From the NCBI GenBank assembly GCA_009176605.1, contig SEYY01021357.1:12501-32500 (forward strand): 20,000 bases of DNA. Reading direction: 5' to 3'. Positions 14,233 to 20,000 of this stretch are shown one piece after another; the stretch's first letter is position 1; each line of letters begins with the position of its first letter. The notes below the pieces were generated by a model. The model was given only the letters and a program-made list of their open reading frames with translations, was not told the DNA's origin and did not search any database. This stretch comes from Armadillidium nasatum. Taxonomy: Eukaryota > Arthropoda > Malacostraca > Isopoda > Armadillidiidae. A program made the translations under genes and the position numbers.

Positions 14233-15510
14233 ATTTCCCTTCTGGTGGGCAAAGGCCATAGGCCTAATAATATTTCCACCAGAGCTAGGAGGAAAGTCGG
14301 GAACCTGATCAAATTATAGGCCGACATGACCTGGTGCAGGTCGTTTGAAGGTGTGTAATTCATAGAAGTTGGGAAAATAGATGAAGGGAGAATGTTCCAG
14401 ACTTTACCAGTAGAATACATGTAAGATTGAGCAAAGCGGTTAAGTCTGGGATCAGAGAGTTGGATAGAGAAAGGATGAGACTGTGTAGAAAGACGAGTCG
14501 CACGAGACCTTCTCAATGGAGGAGATATTGGACGAAAGACTTCAGAAGAGCAGTGTCCATTGTAATAGCGATAGCATAGAGAGAGTGACACAATAATTCG
14601 ATTGGCAGAAAAAGACTGGAGAAAATTAGTGAGAGCAGTAGAGTTGAGAAGACAAAAAGCCTTAGACTCCACCATTTCAAGGAGAACTGTATGAGTGTAA
14701 CTACTCCAGATGGGGCGAACAACCTCCCTATATAGAGCAAGCAACTAGGGTGGAACGAAGAAATACTGTAGACTCCGCAGAACAACCAACCTCTTAGTAG
14801 CTTGTTTAGATGGAGAGATAATGTGATCTTTCCCAAGAAAGATCACGAGTAAAAGAAACATCAAGAATATTTAATTTGAGTGTTTTCGATGAAGATATCA
14901 TAGTTTTGTGGAAGATTGTGTCGAGTAGAGAGATGGAGGAATTGAGTTTTGGTGGCATTGAAAACGACAATGTTTTCTCTGAACCAATTTGAAATGCGAT
15001 ATAGATCAGAGGTCAACTGTTCCAAAACTACTTTCCTTGCGTCTATCAACTGGTGTTAATTGAAAAGAGTAAAGAAGGGTGGAGTTATCTGCATAGGAGT
15101 GGATAGGAGATAAAGTTGCTGAGAGAGAAGGTCTTTAATGAAAAGTTGAATAAGTGTTGGGGATAGGATAGATCTTTAAGGAATGCCACTATTAACAGAT
15201 TTAAAGGAAGAACTATGGCCGTCTACAATAGCTGCTATAGAATGACTAGGAAGGAAATCAGAGAGAAGGTCATAAGAGAGAAGGATATATTCTGAAAGAA
15301 AGTTTTGAAATCAAAGCTTTGTGCCAGACTCCATCGAAATCTTTCGATATATCCAGCACGATGGCAAGAGATTCATCGGAATGCCGAAGAACGGAAGACT
15401 AACAGTAAGAGAGAAAGGAAAGGAGATCACCAGTAGAGCTTTTCTTACAAAATTCATTGTAGATCAGATAAGATTAGAAGAACTGAGATGCTTCCAAATC
15501 TTGCTCTTAA
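14233..15510 (-). mobile_element. LINE, minus copy, reverse transcriptase palm to 3' end, pseudogene
   Basis: On the minus strand from 15510 downward I read KIWKHLSSSNLI, KSSTGDLLSFLS and motif A as LDISKDFDGVWHKALIS (about 15360-15309). Next comes the motif B region NSGIP-stop-RSILSPTL with a TAA at 15178-15176. Motif C reads YADN (15095-15084) in place of YADD. The segment DARKVVLEQLTSDL, NWFRENIVVFNATKTQFLHL follows, then the C-terminal region RPIWSSYTHT and CYRYYNGHCSSEV, and the 3' hairpin. Several frameshifts and a small deletion near 14716 break the frame. In LINE reverse transcriptases the second aspartate of YADD binds catalytic metal, so this copy cannot be active. It is homologous to 13340-14187 and continues at 16116-16255 beyond an insertion. 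Confidence 0.93.
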
Positions 15511-16115
15511 GTTGTAGGCTCCATATGAGGGATGCAAAGACTACAGTGTTACAAATATTGTGTTACATCACGGTCATATGTTGCATACGGATCTTAAATT
15601 GTTCCCGAGTGATAAGGACAAAACTGGGATTTAACAGACATTGTCGAAAACACGTGGTCGGGTCTCACGCAGGTGGTATCAAAGGCTCGACTCCATGGTG
15701 CTCCTAGTTCCCAGACTAAAATCCTTGTTACATTTTATCTGAAGTAGCTGATATATGGTGAGGAAATTTTCGACTGCAGAGTGTTGAGGAAGGCCCCAAC
15801 ACGTAATAGGAACACTTTCTATCTACGGCAGTTGCATCAAGTATGGTCCACCTGTGCTAGTTTTGTATCCAGACCGGGGGCTTACATTTTGCATTGCAGT
15901 TGCATCCTTATATTGGTATATAAGGATATTTCATTTGTATTTATTTTATGTTTAATTAATTATATTTAACTGATTGCTAACAAAAGAAATTCACAGTTCC
16001 TTCAAATTTTTAAATAAAATTGAATTTTATTCAGCTGCCTATATTCCTAAATAGTTTTATAATTGAATTGTAAAATAAAGGTAAACATTTACGTCTTCTA
16101 TATTTCCAGAAAATA
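15511..16115. repeat. Unclassified dispersed repeat, copy 2 (605 bp), inserted in LINE
   Basis: This is the second copy of the 9636-10270 repeat, bounded by GTTGTAGGCTCC and TTTCCAGAAAATA. It interrupts the minus-strand LINE between SKVIES (16116 side) and SKIWKHL (15510 side). In related elements these segments follow each other closely, so the repeat arrived after the LINE. The flanks read CTCTTAA on the left and AATAATGGG on the right, so a short TAA target duplication is possible. Copy 1 shows no such duplication. No coding domain is recognised in it. Confidence 0.85.
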
Positions 16116-16255
16116 ATGGGTGTTTGGATTCGATAACTTTAGAAAGAACGGAGGTTAAAGAAATGGGACATTTTTCAAAGGGTTGGAAGTGTTTCACTTT
16201 CTTCGGCACAGGCTGGATGAGCACACGTTTCCAGCAAGAAGGGAAGGTTGAAGTA
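16116..16255 (-). mobile_element. LINE, minus copy, reverse transcriptase fingers, pseudogene
   Basis: On the minus strand the frame reads [16 protein letters not shown], then PISLTSVLSKVIES. This is the conserved N-terminal fingers region of LINE reverse transcriptases (the P.W....V.P.PKKG and YRPI.L.S...K..E motifs). It is the upstream part of the same element as 14233-15510, cut off from it by the 605-bp repeat. The expected NYRPI appears as EKCPI, a sign of decay. No endonuclease sequence precedes it: at about 16255 the sequence becomes ATA-rich and enters the TA array. Confidence 0.9.
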
Positions 16256-16288
16256 GAAATACAGATGCATAGACATATATATTTAAAT

Positions 16289-17271
<983 letters not shown>

Positions 17272-17409
17272 GAAGGAATGACACACACCTAGATAGAAAA
17301 GATTGTATACAATTTTTAGACAGTTTCCTCTCATTCGATCTTGGCTCTGATGTGGATGGATGAATCATTTCATACTGGTTGAAAAACACAATTACTTTAA
17401 GAATTAATA

Positions 17410-17416
<7 letters not shown>

Positions 17417-17472
<56 letters not shown>
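17417..17472. repeat. Poly-A tract of about 56 bp
   Basis: This is an uninterrupted A run preceded by AAGAATTAATATTCTT (17399-17414), a small inverted repeat. No retroposon body is recognised on its left, so a tail origin is unproven. Confidence 0.95.
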
Positions 17473-17473
<1 letters not shown>

Positions 17474-18239
17474 ATTAAAATCTTGCTGTCTCAAAAAGCA
17501 GTACAATCGAACACATATATGCTAAATACAAGTACACAATATACTCTACAATTGAAAATCGCAAATTATATACAAAAAGATTGCGACAAACATTCTGATC
17601 TAAGCACATTGATTAAATTAGTTTTATGTATCCTAATCTGTTATGAATTTTCATTTTTAATGTGTATATTCTGCATGCTTGTACGTTTAAAATTTGGATT
17701 GCTCCATTTTAGGAAGATGAGAAGTATGATTAAACCTTGCTCACCGCCTTTGAATTGATTGAAATTGACTAGAAAAAACGAGTTTGAGTTCTCCAAAGTA
17801 GAAATTAGATTAAAAGACTTAGAATGTTGCAAAAATAAATAAAAAAGATTATGAAGCAGAGCAAATGATGATTGGGTAAGGGGTGGTTGAGGGGCATTAC
17901 TTTGATGCGATCTCTCCAATAATCTCCGTAGCAAGTTTAAATTTTGTGACATTTATTTATTTTTTAAAACAAGGTTTGAGTCTTTGCTTTAAAATCTGTA
18001 AGGTACATGTGTAGAAGGAGAAGGAAGATGAGGTTGTGAGGCTCGTAGTATAAGGTCTATGGTGCGCTAAAGATACCCTCTGAGAAGATGAAATGTGAAG
18101 CGGTCAAACAAGAGGCCAATGGATAGCAGATTAATGTACCAAAAAAAACAAAACAATTATATATATATGACATCAGAATCATTAAGTGTTAAACTTTTCA
18201 ATAAGCTGATATTGTTGGGAAGACCTATCAGCTATTTGT
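17473..18239. other. Intergenic DNA, no gene recognised
   Basis: The frames here are a 91-residue one at 17483-17758 and a 103-residue one at 17641-17952 on the minus strand. They have no recognisable domain and low-complexity composition, and the two overlap each other. The part from about 18095, which reads RSNKRPMDSRL, may belong to the 5' region of the LINE that follows, but this is a guess. Confidence 0.5.
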
Positions 18240-20000
18240 CCTCTCCCAAATGCCTCCAGCATTATTTGGAGGTTGTGACGACAAGCCTAGCAAGCCAGCC
18301 ACCAAAAAAAAGAAACCGCTCTAGAAACCAATGCAACTCCTTGGACAGGACACAATCAAAGATTGAAGACCTTTCGCAATAATGGACCACGGAAGAGTAA
18401 ACAATACAGAATCGCAACTATAAATATTAGCACATTCACAGGAAAGGAAGAGAAGGCTGTGAGGTTGTGTAATTGATGAAAGAGAAATACTTGGATGTTT
18501 TAAAAATTGGCAAGGTGAGGTACATAGGAGGGGTAGTAAAAATTTTCCACGGTGATTATGTTATGATCTTCAAGAAAAGAGAGGAGAAGAGAAGATATGG
18601 AGTGGCGATCATCAAGAGACCAGAGCTGTAAAGAAACGCAATGGATACAATGTTAGTAAGAGAAAGAATAATAGCAATGACGTTGAAAATAGATTAAGAA
18701 ACCATGAGGATCATTCAATCGTATGCACCACACCAGGTAAGACAATTGGAAGAGAAGACAGATTTTAGAAACGAACTCCAACAGACTTATGATGCGATGA
18801 GAGGAGAGGAGAAAATAATTATGGGTGATTTTAACGCTCATGTGGGAAATACGTGGAGAAGATGAAAAGACTGCTGGAAATGCATGGGGTGAAAGAGAGA
18901 AACATTGAAGGTGAACATCTGATTGACTTTGCCATAAGAAACAGTATGGCAATAATGAACACTTTCGTCAAACCTGAAGATAACAAGAAATAGAGGTGGT
19001 AGAGGTGGAGGTACAAGGTACAAATGAGGTACACAGAGAAGTCAATGATTTACATGATGTTGAGAATCTTCCAGGATGTGGAAAGTGTTCCCACAATATC
19101 CCTTGATTCGGACCATAGACTGGTACTGGGGAACTTGAGGCAGAAATCAGAGAAGAAACCAAGAATTAAAGTAAGAGAAAGATACTGTTTGGAGAAGCTG
19201 AGCGAGGAGGAAGTTGCAGAAGAATTCAATGAAAGAATTACTCAGGAATTTGAGAGAAGGACACTAGAGCAGAAAACTGTGGATGAGAGCTGGGAAGCCT
19301 TTAGAGAAGAAGTAGATCAAATTGCAAGTGAAATAATGGGTAAGAAGAAAATCGGAGGAGGGAGAAATAAGTGGACGGTGTGGTGGAATGAGGAGGTTAA
19401 AAATGCCGCAAAACTCAAGAACAAGGAATATAGGAAATGGATGAAGACAAAAATAGAAGAAAATAGACGAGAATATGTGAGAGCAAGAAATCATGTAGAT
19501 AATGTGAATAGAAGAAATAAATCAAAATGTTAAGAAACGAGGTGAGTGCGGGATTCGATGGACGTAGTAACGAATTATTCAAGAAGGGAAAGGAATAACT
19601 AAATGGTTAACTTAATATTCAAATAGTGTTGTTAATAGTAGCGAGCAAGATATGCGATAGGATCTTGGAGGGAAGATTAAGGATGAAAGTGAAGATAAAA
19701 TAGGAAAATGTTAACACGGTTTTAGACCAGGTAAAAGCACGTCAGACTTGATATTCCATATGAAGATGCTGATGGAGATAAACGTAGAATGGAACAAGAA
19801 AGCATACATAGCATTCATTGATTTTGACAAAGCTTTTGATAGGATAAAAAGTGAAAGATTGTGGAGAATATTAGAGGACCCAGCGTACAACATTCCTGAG
19901 AAATTATCAATAGCTATTAAGAGAATGTACGAAAAAACTATAAATATGGTCAGAAGGGGAGGAAGCAAGAAATGGCTTAGAGTGAAAACCGGGGTGAGGT
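18240..20000 (+). mobile_element. Endonuclease-reverse transcriptase LINE, pseudogene, cut by window end
   Basis: The apurinic-type endonuclease starts as RIATINISTFTGKEEKAV (from 18408). Later come MGDFNAHVG (18821-18847), GEHLIDFAIRNSMAIMNTF (18909-18965) and the catalytic-histidine motif LDSDHRLVLG (19102-19131). The best-kept frame, 19024-19533 (169 residues), covers the end of the endonuclease and a basic linker (VKNAAKLKNKEYRKWMKTK). The reverse transcriptase follows, with AGFDGRSNELFKKGK near 19551, KICDRILEGRLR near 19650, HGFRPGKSTSDLIF (19715-19756) and motif A AFIDFDKAFDRI (19811-19846). The frame stays open from 19715 to the window end. Stops and frameshifts occur throughout the endonuclease part. 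The stretch normally lying between the FDG.SNELFK and KI..RIL segments is largely missing. The layout is RTE-like; the exact clade is uncertain. The YADD motif would lie beyond the window. Confidence 0.9.

Noticed and set aside
15321..15707. 128-residue plus-strand open frame
   Set aside because: It is antisense to the LINE reverse transcriptase in its first half and lies in the dispersed repeat in its second half, so it is a shadow frame.
15511..16115. Mobile intron (introner-like), since the unit begins GT and contains TTCTATATTTCCAG near its end
   Set aside because: Both copies continue identically for six bases past the AG, and in copy 2 the host LINE gene runs on the opposite strand. 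The splice-like ends are probably chance.
17641..17952. 103-residue minus-strand open frame as a host gene
   Set aside because: No domain, signal or codon pattern supports it, and it overlaps an equally weak plus-strand frame.

Overview
The window is nuclear DNA of a eukaryote, AT-rich and dominated by repeats. I find no intact host gene, tRNA gene, rRNA or CRISPR array. All recognisable protein-coding homology belongs to broken LINE (non-LTR) retrotransposons. Very long TA microsatellites, TAA and GA arrays, tRNA-derived SINE-like units and LINE relics together suggest an arthropod, most likely a crustacean such as a shrimp or prawn. That placement is inference from repeat style; no host gene confirms it.

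Layout, left end. Positions 1-808 hold three copies of a tRNA-derived SINE-like unit. Two of them are fused head-to-head into a palindrome, and a CCGATA hexamer run lies between the copies. A TA array follows. Positions 1490-2245 and 6377-8272 hold two loci of one inverted-repeat (foldback) family. The second locus has about 930 bp of TA repeat at its core. Between them, 3766-5822 is mostly simple sequence: a TAA array, three TA arrays of about 700, 110 and 520 bp, and a 230-bp perfect palindrome at 4684-4913.

Middle. Positions 8273-9346 show no recognisable gene but are less AT-rich than their surroundings. A 635-bp dispersed repeat lies at 9636-10270. Degraded unclassified DNA follows, then TA and TAA arrays (11567-12702).

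Right half. Positions 13340-16255 hold two copies of one LINE family in tail-to-tail orientation. The plus copy is 5'-truncated. The minus copy reaches further into the reverse transcriptase and is split by a second copy (605 bp) of the dispersed repeat. Positions 16390-16916 carry the C-terminal end of a second LINE type between two TA arrays. Positions 18240-20000 carry an endonuclease-reverse transcriptase LINE relic cut by the window end.

The elements do not form a pathway. They interact as a nest of mobile-element insertions, with TA arrays at element ends and at the centres of inverted repeats. The isoleucine/tyrosine-only and asparagine- or tyrosine-only open frames are translations of microsatellites and are not genes. 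The TA arrays total roughly 3.1 kb, about 16 percent of the window. Their lengths, and the perfect palindrome, are also the places where an assembly error is most likely.
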